Positions 34,150 through 44,796 of a DNA stretch of 64,000 nt are shown here, one piece after another (the first letter of the stretch is position 1; each line of letters begins with the position of its first letter). The notes below the pieces were generated by a model. That model had not been told where the DNA came from. It ran no database searches and saw nothing but the letters and a program-made list of their open reading frames with translations. The position numbers and the translations under genes are program-made. Origin of the DNA: Buxus sempervirens. Lineage: Eukaryota > Streptophyta > Magnoliopsida > Buxales > Buxaceae. Location of the stretch: positions 6,753,883-6,817,882 of the forward strand of contig OX387183.1 in NCBI GenBank assembly GCA_947561395.2. Reading direction: 5' to 3'.

Positions 34150-35266
34150 TTAGTAGGCATGTGGAGGAGGAGGAGAGTTGTAATGGTATACATGGGGAGG
34201 AGATGGTGAGGGTGGTGGTGGAGAATTGTAGTAATATGGAGGAGGTGGTGAGGGGGATGGTGGAGGTGGAGACTTGTAGTAGTAGGGAGGTGGTGGTGAT
34301 GGTGATGGAGGAGGTGGAGATTTGTAGTAGTAAGGAGGTGGGGGAGATGGAGATGGTGGAGGTGGTGACTTGTAATAGTAGGGAGGTGGAGGGGAGGGGG
34401 ATGGTGGTGGTGGAGATTTGTAGTAATAAGGAGGGGGAGGAGATGGAGAAGGTGGTGGTGGTGATTTATAGTAGTAAGGAGGAGGTGGTGATTTTACTGG
34501 TGGGGGTGGGGACTTGTAGTAGTATGGTGGAGGAGGTGATGGGGAAGGTGGTGGTGGTGACTTGTAGTAATATGGTGGAGGTGGTGACTTCTTAGGTGGA
34601 GGCGGGGACATGTAGTAGTAGGGTGGAGGAGGTGATGGGGATGGGGGTGGTGGTGATTTGTAGTAGTATGGAGGAGGTGGTGATTTCTTAGGTGGGGGTG
34701 GGGACTTGTAGTAGTATGGTAGAGGAGGGGATGGGGATGGGGGTGGTGGTGATTTGTAGTAGTATGGAGGAGGTGGTGATTTCTTAGGTGGTGGTGGGGA
34801 CTTGTAGTAGTATGGTGGAGGAGGGGATGGGGAAGGTGGCGGAGGTGACTTGTAGTAGTATGGTGGAGGGGGTGATTTCTTAGGTGGAGGTGGGGACTTG
34901 TAGTAGTATGGAGGGGGTGGTGATTTCTTGGGTGGGGGTGGGGACTTGTAGTAATAGGGTGGAGGAGGTGACGGGGAGGGGGGGTGGCGGCGACTTGTAG
35001 TAGTATGGAGGAGGTGGTGATTTCTTGGGTGGAGGCGGGGAACTGTAGTAATAGGGTGGAGGAGGAGATGGTGATGGTGGTGGTGGAGACTTGTAATAGT
35101 ATGGAGGTGGAGGGGACTTCACTGGTGGTGGGGGCGATTTGTAGTAATATGGTGGCGGTGGTGGTGATGCATAGATGTAATGCTCATCATCGTCATCTGC
35201 TATCACACTAGTAGCAATCATACAAAATGCCAAGAAATACAACAAGGGAGGCCAAAGCCGCGCCAT
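34150..35266 (-). pseudogene. Extensin, copy 3, broken by a 1-nt insertion
   Basis: The start (MARLWPPLLYFLAFCMIATS..) and first 100-odd residues are normal: signal peptide, acidic DDDEHYIYAS and SPPPPYYYK repeats. At 34978-34984 a run of seven G (seven C in the coding sense) is one base longer than the frame allows compared with copy 2. The frame leaves the repeat and stops at 34880-34882, giving a 128-residue product. Below the break the original frame is open without stops all the way to its normal terminator at 34150, with the usual PPPPHAY end. Everything else, including promoter and polyadenylation signal, is intact. The break is therefore very recent, tolerated by slippage, or an assembly error in a homopolymer. 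Confidence 0.92.
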
Positions 35267-35346
35267 AACTGGCAAGTCGAAGAGGCCAGGAATATCAATG
35301 GAAGGACTGCTTGTTTTGTGACTTGAATGAGAACTCCACCCTTAAT

Positions 35347-35353
35347 TTATATA
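35347..35353 (-). promoter_or_regulatory. TATA box of extensin copy 3
   Basis: TATATAA on the - strand, 81 nt upstream of the ATG. It is closer than in copies 1 and 2 because about 60 nt of the leader are missing here. Confidence 0.75.
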
Positions 35354-35916
35354 GTGATCCCCTGGTTTGAATCAGTGTAGACAAGGACATGTTTTTGTTT
35401 AATATTGAATACTGATTGGTTACAAGCTGGAAACGTGTTTCCCACCAAGTCTTGTGTGAAAGTTTCTTGCATGTCGGCGAAAGAACAAGTCTCAACTTCA
35501 AATGATTTATTGGAAACTCACCGGCATTGTGAGGGGAAGAATCTTTCTAATCTCATTAGACCGGGTCCTAGCTTCCGGTTCAAAATCTTATGTAAATTTT
35601 CCTATAGTGCCTTAAAGTGCTACCACGATCCAGAGCGGTTGGATTAGCGATCAACTGTTCAATCCGATCGGCAATCAAGATGTTAATTTTAGGCAGTACT
35701 TGATGAAGAATTTCGTGGCCAAAACTGTCGGCTCGAACCGGCGGTTGTTAAACTATAAGTGGTTTCCTGTCTCTTAGTTGTAATCTTGAAGAAGCTTTTT
35801 ATATCCGAGTAGTGTGTCATGTTTGTTGTTATTAGCAGCCTGGTGTTGACTACTCTCTCTCTCTCTACATAACTCTTAATTAGTTTTTAGTTATAATTTT
35901 TTAAAATCCCAGATTT

Positions 35917-36166
35917 AGTCGCCTAATTTTTGGAAATTGTAAATTTGTGATATTTTTTAAAATAATTGATAATGGGTGTTGTTTTACTGCTTACAAAAGA
36001 TTTCTTCCAAAAATGCCCTCAACAGACCTGTCAAAATTCTGTTTGTTATGTTCTTTTAAGGAGAGAATTTTTGGAAGAAGTCTTCTCCGAACAGTAAAAT
36101 GACATTGGTTCTAAATTATGTTAAGAAAATGTCATTGATTTCTAATTATGAAGAATTAGATGACTG
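35917..36166. mobile_element. MITE-like element in copy 3 upstream flank
   Basis: Inverted ends TAGTCGCCTAATTTTT (35916 on) and AAGAATTAGATGACTG (to 36166), with similarity continuing inward through TTTTACTG...TTCTTCCAAAAAT on both arms. About 250 bp, non-coding. Confidence 0.65.
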
Positions 36167-37564
36167 AACTTGCTATATTTACCCTACCCTATGATTAGCA
36201 TAAACCCAAGGTTGCGTTTGGATTACAAAAACTGTGTAGTGAGGAGCAATTGGCAAGGGCTTCTCATGACGCAGTTTCTTTCCAAAATGTTGCCAAATAG
36301 TAGATTTTGACTAGGTCATTTTTTTTTTATTTTTTTAATTGGTATAGACTTCTTTACATGATTTAGACATATAAGCTGTCTTCTTTTTTTTTTTCTTTCT
36401 CCCTAAGGGTTTTGCATATATTTCCCTTGATTTCTAGTAGTTGCAAATTATTTATTGGCAAGATGCATTACTAAATTAAGATCCAATGTCTTGTATTAGG
36501 ACACTGATAATGGTTAATCATAATCAATACATTCATGAATACAATGGAGTATAGAAATTAAATTGCAACTAATTTTTAAATAATAGAATTACACCAATTT
36601 TAATTCTTAATTCCTTTAAACCCCATATTTAAGAATGGGATGAAACTGAAGGATGAACTAATTTAATTTTAAAAAATTTATAGTTAAATATTCCAATATT
36701 ATAACATCAAAATCATAAAACAATGCTGTTTAATTAGTTGACTTTAAACAAAAAAAATTCCATTTTATAAGTCAATTTAATTTTAAAAATTTCGTCAATT
36801 ATAACATCGAAAACATAAAATAATGCCCAAATCGCTATTATCAAATTTCCTTCTCTTTGGCACTTTGTTACTCATCTTTTATCTCGACCGACAAAGGAAT
36901 TTATCAATAAATTCTAATCATAACATTAGAAAACAAAAATAAGTATAAATTCTTTTGCTCTTAGTAAGAAGCAAAATTTTGGCTATTTGATCTTATGTCC
37001 GTAAATCTAGTCTATTATATGAAGCGAAGCTTGAAGATTTGAGCCTGACATTGGATTCCTAAATATCCTTGCTCTCTTATATTATCTATCATGCATCTAC
37101 TAATTAGTTGGTATTCACATTTCTTTCTCATAGTATATACTATATTTAACGCGAGAAGGGCCCTTGGGAAGTGTGCCAAGCTTTATGCACGCGTTCCCCA
37201 AAAAGCCCAATACCGTATACTGTTAAGGTTTCATTAATAGGGTTTCAACCGTAATAACTCTACCTCTTTGTTCAAAACCCAAGTAGTTACAAAACTGCTC
37301 CCTTTTTCTATGTGCAGTATTGCATGTGCATCCCTGCTAGTAACCACTTACACAACGTGGTATTTGCTACCCAAAGAGTCGCTTTCTTTCTTTCATATTG
37401 ACTTCTATATCCTAATAAATAACTTACACCAACATAACGACCTACTAGTAAAAGATGAAATAAAACATTGGTAAGGAAAATAGACTAAATAAATCATTGG
37501 TTTCAATTCATTAAAGAGGCTTGATTATAAAAGGAACATTAATATTTTAGGCACCCATTTTAAT
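36167..37564. other. Distal upstream flank of extensin copy 3
   Basis: Non-coding and AT-rich. 36270-36560 matches the flanks of copies 2 and 4. The rest has no recognisable feature. Confidence 0.6.
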
Positions 37565-38131
37565 CCACTTGTTAGCACTTGATTTTTGCACCCTCAAAAT
37601 AAAGAAAAATGAAAAGTCAAACTAAAAGTCAAACCCTGAGGGGGTCAAAAATTGACTTTTTGATTCAAGTAAATTTGGCCATCAAACTTCATCTCATTGA
37701 AAAGAGCATTTTGACACGATTCCAACGCAACTGAATTTGCTGGAATCGGAGTCCAGATGAAAAAGATATGAGCTGGTCAAACTTTTGGGGAGCGAAAAGT
37801 TGACTTTTTGTTCGACCCCAATTCAACTGCCAAATTTGATCCCAATGGATAGGTGATTCCGAGCCGGTTCCAACGACACCAAGTTTGCTGAAATCGGACA
37901 CCGGACGAAGAAATTATGAGCAGTTGAAGTTTCAGAAAAACTGCCCATGTGGCAAAAAGGCAACAAAAATGGAATAAACCAATAAAATAAATAAGATAAA
38001 TGTGTTTAATAATATTTTAATAAAAAGAATCTCGTTTTTATAATAAAATAATCAAAAAATCGAATAAAAATCTTGCAAAAAACCAAATTGAATAAAGGTT
38101 TGAAATCCAAACATTTTAAAAACGTGCTGGA

Positions 38132-38378
38132 CCGTATTTCAATTACGGGCAGGGCATGCCCGTATTTGAAATACGGGCAAGCTTCTGGAAGAAGACACGC
38201 GTCGCTGTACGGCGGGACACGCGTCCCGTATGGCCGATTTTGCGAGATTTGGAAATGTGCGTTTTTCGCCCGTATTTGAATTACGGGCAAGGCACGCCCG
38301 TACTTGAAGTACGGGCAAGGCACGCCCGTACTTGAAGTACGGGCAAGGCACGCCCGTACTTGAAGTACGGGCAAGGCT
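38132..38378 (+). repeat. 28-bp-phased palindromes upstream of LTR B3 TATA
   Basis: Two units with CCG at 38132 and 38160, then four nearly identical 28-bp units at 38267, 38295, 38323 and 38351. Each is a 19-base near-perfect palindrome CCCGTACTTGAAGTACGGG plus a CAAGGCACG linker. The array ends 20 bp before the TATA box. Confidence 0.95.
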
Positions 38379-38397
38379 ACGGGCACGAAAATTTTGC

Positions 38398-38407
38398 CTA
38401 TAAATAG
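38398..38407 (+). promoter_or_regulatory. TATA box of LTR B3
   Basis: CTATAAATAG, directly after the palindrome array. Confidence 0.8.
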
Positions 38408-39179
38408 AGAGGCCACCCCCCTCATTTCAACAAGCCCTCTCCCCTGGCCATAACCTCTGCCCTCCTGAAGCAACCCACGGCCGAACCCTGCCATCATGCC
38501 ACCACTCCACCACCCTAAACCTTTTTAGTGCCCAAATTACCCCTGTCTTACCAAAACCATGTCCAAGCCTTCCCTAACCTTCCCTTGAGCATAGATTTCT
38601 ACCAAACTCTTTTCAAAACCAATCTAGAAAATCCAAGGAGACGCGGAAGCGCTGCCGGATTTCTCGGAGAATCCAGACATCAACAAATCCAGGAGTAATA
38701 GTGTGGTAATGACCTTAATGGTTCTTTTCTTTTAATATACATGTGAATTCCTTCATTTGAATGATTTTGGATTCCTTTTTATCTTATTACCTGCTTACTA
38801 ATCAATTTGTTTTGTTTTGATGGAATCCCCTATGAAAATGAGCAATATTCCATAAAGGATGGACTCATAGAACAATAAAAATAAAATATAGTATTTTAGT
38901 TAATGATGCTTGCAAATTCAAGAGGAGTTTGTCCTCCTTAAACCTTCCCCTGTAAACTCCCCTTTTCCCATTCTTGAACTTGGTTTCTAACAATCAAGAG
39001 GGGGTCTAGTTGCTTCAAGAAGAACAAAAGGAAGGAGAAAAATGGCCTTTTTAGGCCAAATGAAGGCAATATAGCATTTGGAGGAGCTGAGAAAACCAAT
39101 TGACATTACCAGAACACCTGAGAAGGCCACGGAACAGATCCCGAAAAGAATCGGCTGCAAAAATGCGAAACTGGCTGTG

Positions 39180-39280
39180 CCCGTAAACTCAGAGCGGTCC
39201 GGGCTGGACCGTGTTTGCTCCACGGGCAAGGCTAACCGGATTTCGTTCACGGGCAAGGGCGGACCGTATAGCAAATACGG
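39180..39280 (+). repeat. Second 28-bp-phased palindrome array of LTR B3
   Basis: Four CCGTA/CCGTG...ACGG units with CCG at 39181, 39209, 39236 and 39264, about 0.8 kb downstream of the TATA box. It corresponds to 28011-28112 in B1. Confidence 0.88.
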
Positions 39281-40031
39281 GCAAATGTAAAAGTAACCTA
39301 AAAAACATAAATTTCCGGCCCGGTTGAACCTAAACTGGCCTGAACCAATCTCTTAAGCAATTTGGGCTATCTTAAGCCCATATTTGGACCGTGGGCCCAA
39401 ATGGGCCCACCAAGACCACCCTGGGCCCACTTGTGGGGTCCATCTTAGACTGGCCCATACCAGGCCTGTTTTCAATAAACAGGCCCGGGGCCACTTGACC
39501 TTTGGCTAATGGGCCAAATCCAAGCCCACTAAGCCCATTGCATGTGTAAATGGTTTAATTTAATAAATAACCAAAAAAGGGTTACCCAATAACCCTACTG
39601 GGCCCAAGGCCCAACCATGGCAACCCACGGGTCTTCCAACGGGACCCGGGTCCGACCCACTTCACTTAAATAAATAAAAAAGATAAAATCAAATAAAAAG
39701 GGACCCACACCTTCAGAGGGCCCCGTCAGACTCAACAAGGTAGCATGCTGGTCTAGGAAAGGTGAACTTGACTCAGAAACCAGGGAGACCCCAGGGACCC
39801 GTCAAACCGACGGGGCGGACTGGGGTGTCTTTAGGACTTCCCCGGATCGTAACCGAGGACTTAGCTAGAACTCTAATAAACCGTAGACCAGACTTAGACC
39901 CGGATAGGGCAAAACCGTGTCTGCCTACACCTCTCAGGCAGTGGTGACTCCGAATGTCCCGAGGTACGCACGAACCCACATGCGCCCGGTGTGCGATCTA
40001 GGATCCAGGATTTTTAGGTGCGCACACCACT

Positions 40032-40349
40032 GTTAAATGTTTTAGCTTAAGTCGTTGCCATCCAATTATTTTTTCTTTTTTTTTTTGTGGCAAAAATGCA
40101 ATGTGCTATTATGTATTTCAAAATGATATATAGAAGAATTTACAACACTAGTGAGAACTAAGAATAGAGTCACAAACAACAAAAAACCCTAGATAAACTG
40201 TCGTGTCCACCCAAAACAACTTAGAAAGGCAAACTCTTAATGACTAATCTGTGAATTAGCCTCATTAGATCATTGCTGAAGATCGTAGGATTTTATGATA
40301 CTTGATAGGAGGTTCTTCCTGCTATATATATCTAACTGCTGCCCATAAA
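40032..40349. other. Spacer between LTR B3 and LINE 2
   Basis: No gene seen. The last part may be the left half of an older - strand LINE fragment whose right half is at 49567-49650. CTGCTGCCCATAAAG (40337-40351) resembles CGCTGCCCACGAATAAA after the LINE 2 tail and could be its target-site duplicate. Confidence 0.4.
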
Positions 40350-40473
40350 GACCTGGGACCTGGGGACCTGCGACCTACAACCTGTGTCGCTTCCTTGAGG
40401 CGCTGCTGCGCCACCTGCAGGGAGGGTCTTCTTCCTGTCGCCAGCTCCCCTGAGCTCCTTTGCTGTTTGTCCC

Positions 40474-42132
40474 ATGGCCGTCAACTTACAGGGAGGGTCT
40501 TCTTCCATCCCTCCTGACCCGCCTCATTCCTATGCTCATGTCGTTTCTGCACTGCCTGCTGCTCTACAGGTAGAAGATGCTTCAATCCCCAGAAAAATAG
40601 CTTCTTCCTACAAGGGGCACCCTGCTGTGATCTTCTCCGATTCAGACATAAACAAGTCTGTGGACCCTTTCAAATACGCTTTAGTTGCAAAGTTCATTAA
40701 TGGCCGTCCATCTGTAGATGTTGTGAGGAAACATCAGCTCAAGGCTTGGGGTATTCAAGGGACTCATCACGTTGGAGTTCTTGACTCAAAGCACCTCCTC
40801 TTCAGATTCCATGTTGAAAGCGACTTCATCAAAGCTTGGACAAGAGAATCATACATGATTCAGGGATTCGCTTTCAGACTCTTCGAATGGTCATACAAAT
40901 TCCACCTTGCTAAGGAATCTTCCCTTGCTCCGGTCTGGTTATCTCTTCCCCAGCTCCCTCTCAACTTGTTTCCACTCTCCTACCTCTTCTCAATCGCTGG
41001 AGCTATTGGGAAACCCCTCACTGTTGACTCACCTACTCGTCACCTCACCAGGCCTAGCCTTGCAAGAGTTTGTGTCCTCCTTGACCTCCTGAAACCTATG
41101 CCTGATAAGATATGGATTGGGATGGGCGGTGAATTTGGGAAATGGCAGCTGGTTCTTTATGAAAACGTTCCATCTTATTGCAATCACTGTCTTCTTCGAG
41201 GTCACTCTTCTTCTCTTTGCAAAGCGAAAGACACACTCAGCAGCAAGGATACCTCTCAGAAATTTGTGAAGAAAGGCTTATTCTCAGAACCCCCATCAAT
41301 GGAAGGAACCTTCGAACTGCTTCCTCAACCTCAAGTTGCTGTAGAACCACCTGGTGCTGCTGTTGTTGAGCTGGGCACCTCTTCGGCAGCAATGGAAATC
41401 TCTGGACCTCCTCTCAAAATTTCTGATCTACCGGGTCCTTCCTCTGCAGCCCACCTTCAAAGAATTCCTTCAAACCTATGTGACGAAAGGAATTTTGATC
41501 TCCTGGGTCCTTCTCTAGCAGCCCACTCCTAGGATATCAATTTAGACAAAGGCATAGAAAGGATGATTGTTGGCAATATTAGTGTGACAGATGCTGCCCC
41601 GGGGCCTACTTGCACTGAGCAGTAGGTTGCTGCTACTTGTTTATCTGTTCAGGATGATGCAACTCAGAATCTGGAGGGAAATACAAATGTGGTTCAAGAT
41701 GTTAATGATCAAATTGTTAGTGATCAGATTGTTTGTGATCTTTCGAATTACACCTTGATGAACTCATCTGATCTTATTCTTCAAAGAAACATCACTTCTG
41801 CTGCCCTATTGGATGGACATAAGCCTAGCTCCTTTGCTGCTGAAAAGTTTGGTGGGGAAAGTTCCCTGGATTTAAGAGGTCTCTCTTTGATGGCTCCGAT
41901 ATCTCAAATGCATCTTAATTTCTCGAAAGAAGAGATTAAATCAAGACTGGTGGGTGATTACAACAGTTGGTCTTCTCGTATTGGTACTGTTCTGAATAGG
42001 TTCAAGGAAAACCATGTTGGCACAGTGGCTTCATGTTCTAAGAAAAAGAAAAAAGCAAAATCTCTGAATGTTCTAACCAGATCAAAGAGTAAATCTTTGA
42101 TTGACCACCCACCATCATACTTGTCTCAATGA
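40474..42132 (+). pseudogene. LINE 2 ORF1, nucleic-acid-binding protein (DUF4283 + zinc knuckle)
   Basis: A single frame of 552 codons with two internal TAG stops (41530 and 41623), both readable as CAG-to-TAG changes. Residues about 60-200 form a DUF4283-type RNA-binding domain (HHVGVLDSKHLLFRF, ARVCVLLDLLKPMP). A CCHC knuckle CNHCLLRGHSSSLC follows at about residues 236-249. The C-terminal third is Ser/Pro-rich and ends in a basic SKKKKKAKSL...TRSKSKS tract. The stop overlaps the ORF2 start codon by four bases (ATGA at 42129). Confidence 0.9.
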
Positions 42133-43473
42133 TCCCGATTTTATCTTGGAATTTAAGGGGTGTGGGTAACAAAGAGACTCGTGCAATGTTAAAACAAATT
42201 ATCAGGAAAAACAGAATTTTTTGTGTTGCTCTTTATGAACCTATGATATCATTTTCTCATTGCAAGAAGGTTGCAAATTTGTTTAGCATGCATCAGATGG
42301 CTAGTAATGAGGAGGTAGGTGGAAAAATTTGGATGATGTGGGCCGATTGTATCAAGGTTGACGTAATTAGTGTCTCTTCTCAAGTTATTTCAGTCCTTAT
42401 CTCTCCTTCTACAGGTTTGAGTTTTAATTCTTTCTATGCTTCTTTCGTATATGCCAAATGTGACTATATGGAGAGAAGAGACCTCTGGACAGAATGACAG
42501 AATTACTATCTTTTTCTGCTAGTATGGATCGGAAGTGGATGGTGGTGAGGATTTCAACATTATTTCTGGTCTTCATGAGAAAAAAGGAGGGCATCAAGTG
42601 GTCAGTAGAGGTATTCAAGAGTTTCAAGATTTTATTCAACGAAGTGGCTTGCATGATGCTGGTTTTTTTGGAGATTCTTATACATGGTGCAATGAGCAGC
42701 AAGGTAATAGGCGCATTTGGGCTCGCTTGGACAGGTTTTTTATTAATCACATTGGCTTCCATCTATCAAAGTTCAGCATCTCCCTAGGGTTTGCTCTGAC
42801 CATAACCCTTTGCTTGTCACTTTTTGTCAAGGTATTTCTCCTTCTTTTTCTTCCTTCAAGTTTCTTAAGATGTGGACTTCTAATGTCTCTTTTCTTGAGG
42901 TTGTTAAGGATGCTTGGAACATTCCATTTGAAAGGTCTTTTTTGTATACTTTTGGGAAAAAAACTAAAGCATCTGAAGAGTATTCTGAAGGCATGGAATT
43001 GGAATGTCTTTGGGGATGTTCATAAGAGAATGGATTTTCTTCAAAGACGAATCTCTTCATTAGAAGAATCTGTGTTGGAAGGGGTTAACGACCAATTGGT
43101 AATGGAGTTATCTGATAATAAGAGAAAGCTTGCAGATTGTGTTTCCCAGCAGGAGTCTCTTTATCGTAAAAAATCTAGAGTTAAGTGGCTCAAGGAAGGG
43201 GATAGAAATATCAGTTGTTTCCATGCAAATATTCAAGTTAGGAGACATAAGTATAATGGCTTAGCTGATTTCTTGGGAAACTCTAGAGATGAAGCTGTGG
43301 ATTTCTTCAAATCCCTTCTTTCAGCTGATGGTTTGGTTCGGCCTAATGAATGCCTTGATTTGATCCCTCATCTTCTTTATGCGGATGACATATTGATTTT
43401 CACGAGCGGTAAAAGATCTTCTATAAGATATCTATTGGACTTCATTGCTCTCTATGAATCAGCTTCAGGTTAG
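42129..43473 (+). pseudogene. LINE 2 ORF2: endonuclease and in-frame-deleted reverse transcriptase
   Basis: Begins MIPILSWNLRGVGN, the AP-endonuclease start. The EN domain is frameshifted twice near 42495-42545 and continues as GGEDFNIISG, DSYTWCNEQQGNRRIWARLDRFF. After FHANIQVRRHKYNGL and AVDFFKSLL the reading jumps within about 20 codons to HLLYADDILIF. The usual 250-300 residues holding RT fingers and first palm motifs are missing, yet the frame stays open across the join. The protein could not have reverse-transcriptase activity. Confidence 0.88.
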
Positions 43474-44796
43474 AAAGTTAATTGTACAAAGAGCTCCTTT
43501 TTCGCCCCAAAGCATTTCAGTCGTGCTCGTTTGAATGTTTTAGTTAATGCTACCGGTTTTTCTCAAGGTTCTTTTCCATCAATGTATTTGGGGGGTTCCT
43601 TTGTTCATTGGTCGTGCTTCATCTAATCTTTTTGATGATCTTGTTGCTAAAGTTCAGAAGAAAGTTAGTGGCTGGAAGGCAAAGCTTCTTTCCGCTGGAG
43701 CTAAGGTCACTTTGTTACAAAGTGTCCTCTCTAGTGTTCCCATTCATTCTATGGCTTCTATCCCAATTCCAAAGGCTGTTATTAGAAGATTGGACTCAAT
43801 TTTTTCTAATTTCTTTTGGGGTGAAAATTTTGATTTTGGTCTCAAGAAACATTGGGTGGCTTGGAATTCGATATGTCTCCCTAAAGATGAGGGAGGTTTA
43901 GGCATAAGAGCCATTCATGAAGTTATGTCCAGTTTACACATTAAGATGGGGTGGAGACTTTTGACTGACCAAGGAATTTGGGCTAGATTTATGCGAAATA
44001 AGTACTGTAGCAGAGTTCCTTTTCATGAGGCTGATTTTAGACATTCCTCCTCAAAGGTTTGGAGGGCTATTATCAAAGTAAAGGAGCACATTATACATAA
44101 TATGGGATTCGTTCTTGGTAAAGGTCATATCAGGTTCTGGAAAGAATTTTAGACGCCATTTGGTATACTGGAAGATTTTGTGGATAGTAATCTAATTACC
44201 AATCCTGAGATGAAGGTTTTTGAAGCCTTTGAGGTTACTGGTGCTTTGAAAGAGTAGGTCATTATTCCTAACCTCCCTCCTCATATTCTTATTTTTCTTG
44301 AATCCTTGAACTTTGACTTTTGTGATAACGAAGATCAACTAATCTAGTCTGCAAATCCTAGTGGCATATGTATTGTTGAATCTGCTTGGCAGCATATTAG
44401 AACAAGAAAAGAGACTTCTGAGGTTTTTGCCAATTGCTGGAAAAATTTTATTCCTTCAAAAATCTGTGTTTTTCTTGGGAAAGCTTTGAAAGGTGCTGTT
44501 CCTACGGATGATTTGGTTAGAAGAACAGGTATATCTTTATGCTCTAAATGTTATTGTTGTACTTCTCCAGCCCAAGAGTCTTTCAATCACTTGTTTGCTC
44601 ATGGTGAGATTGCTCAAGAGGTTTGGAAAATCTTCGGGAATAGATTTCAGCTCCAACACCATCCTTTTCATGATGCCACTTCTCGTGTTGGTTTCTGGCT
44701 TAATCAGGCAAGGCATTAGGATCACTTTAGCATTATTTCTAAGGTGGTCCCTCACTTTATTTTATGGGAATTATGGAAAGCTAGATGCAATGCAAG
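43474..44796 (+). pseudogene. LINE 2 ORF2: post-RT region and zf-RVT box
   Basis: Includes VPLFIGRASSNLFDDL, KVTLLQSVLSSVPIHSM, SNFFWGE, KDEGGLGIRAIHEV, then stops and a frame with FLGKALKGAVPTDDLVRRTG and CSKCYCC...ESFNHLFAHG (Cys/His zinc-binding box). Several stops and shifts are present (TAG near 43471, stops near 44150-44345). It is cut at 44796 by C1. Confidence 0.87.

Larger units (their letters stand above)
37570..40026 (+). mobile_element. Solo LTR B3 (family B), most complete copy
   Basis: 2457 bp, TGTTAGCACTTG...GTGCGCACA, with target-site duplication CCACT at 37565-37569 and 40027-40031. In order it holds two 148-bp repeats, a pair and then an array of four 28-bp-phased palindromes, a TATA box at 38398-38407, a GGGCCCA-rich segment, a second palindrome array at 39180-39280, and GTGGTGACTCC near the 3' end. 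There is no coding capacity. Confidence 0.92.
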
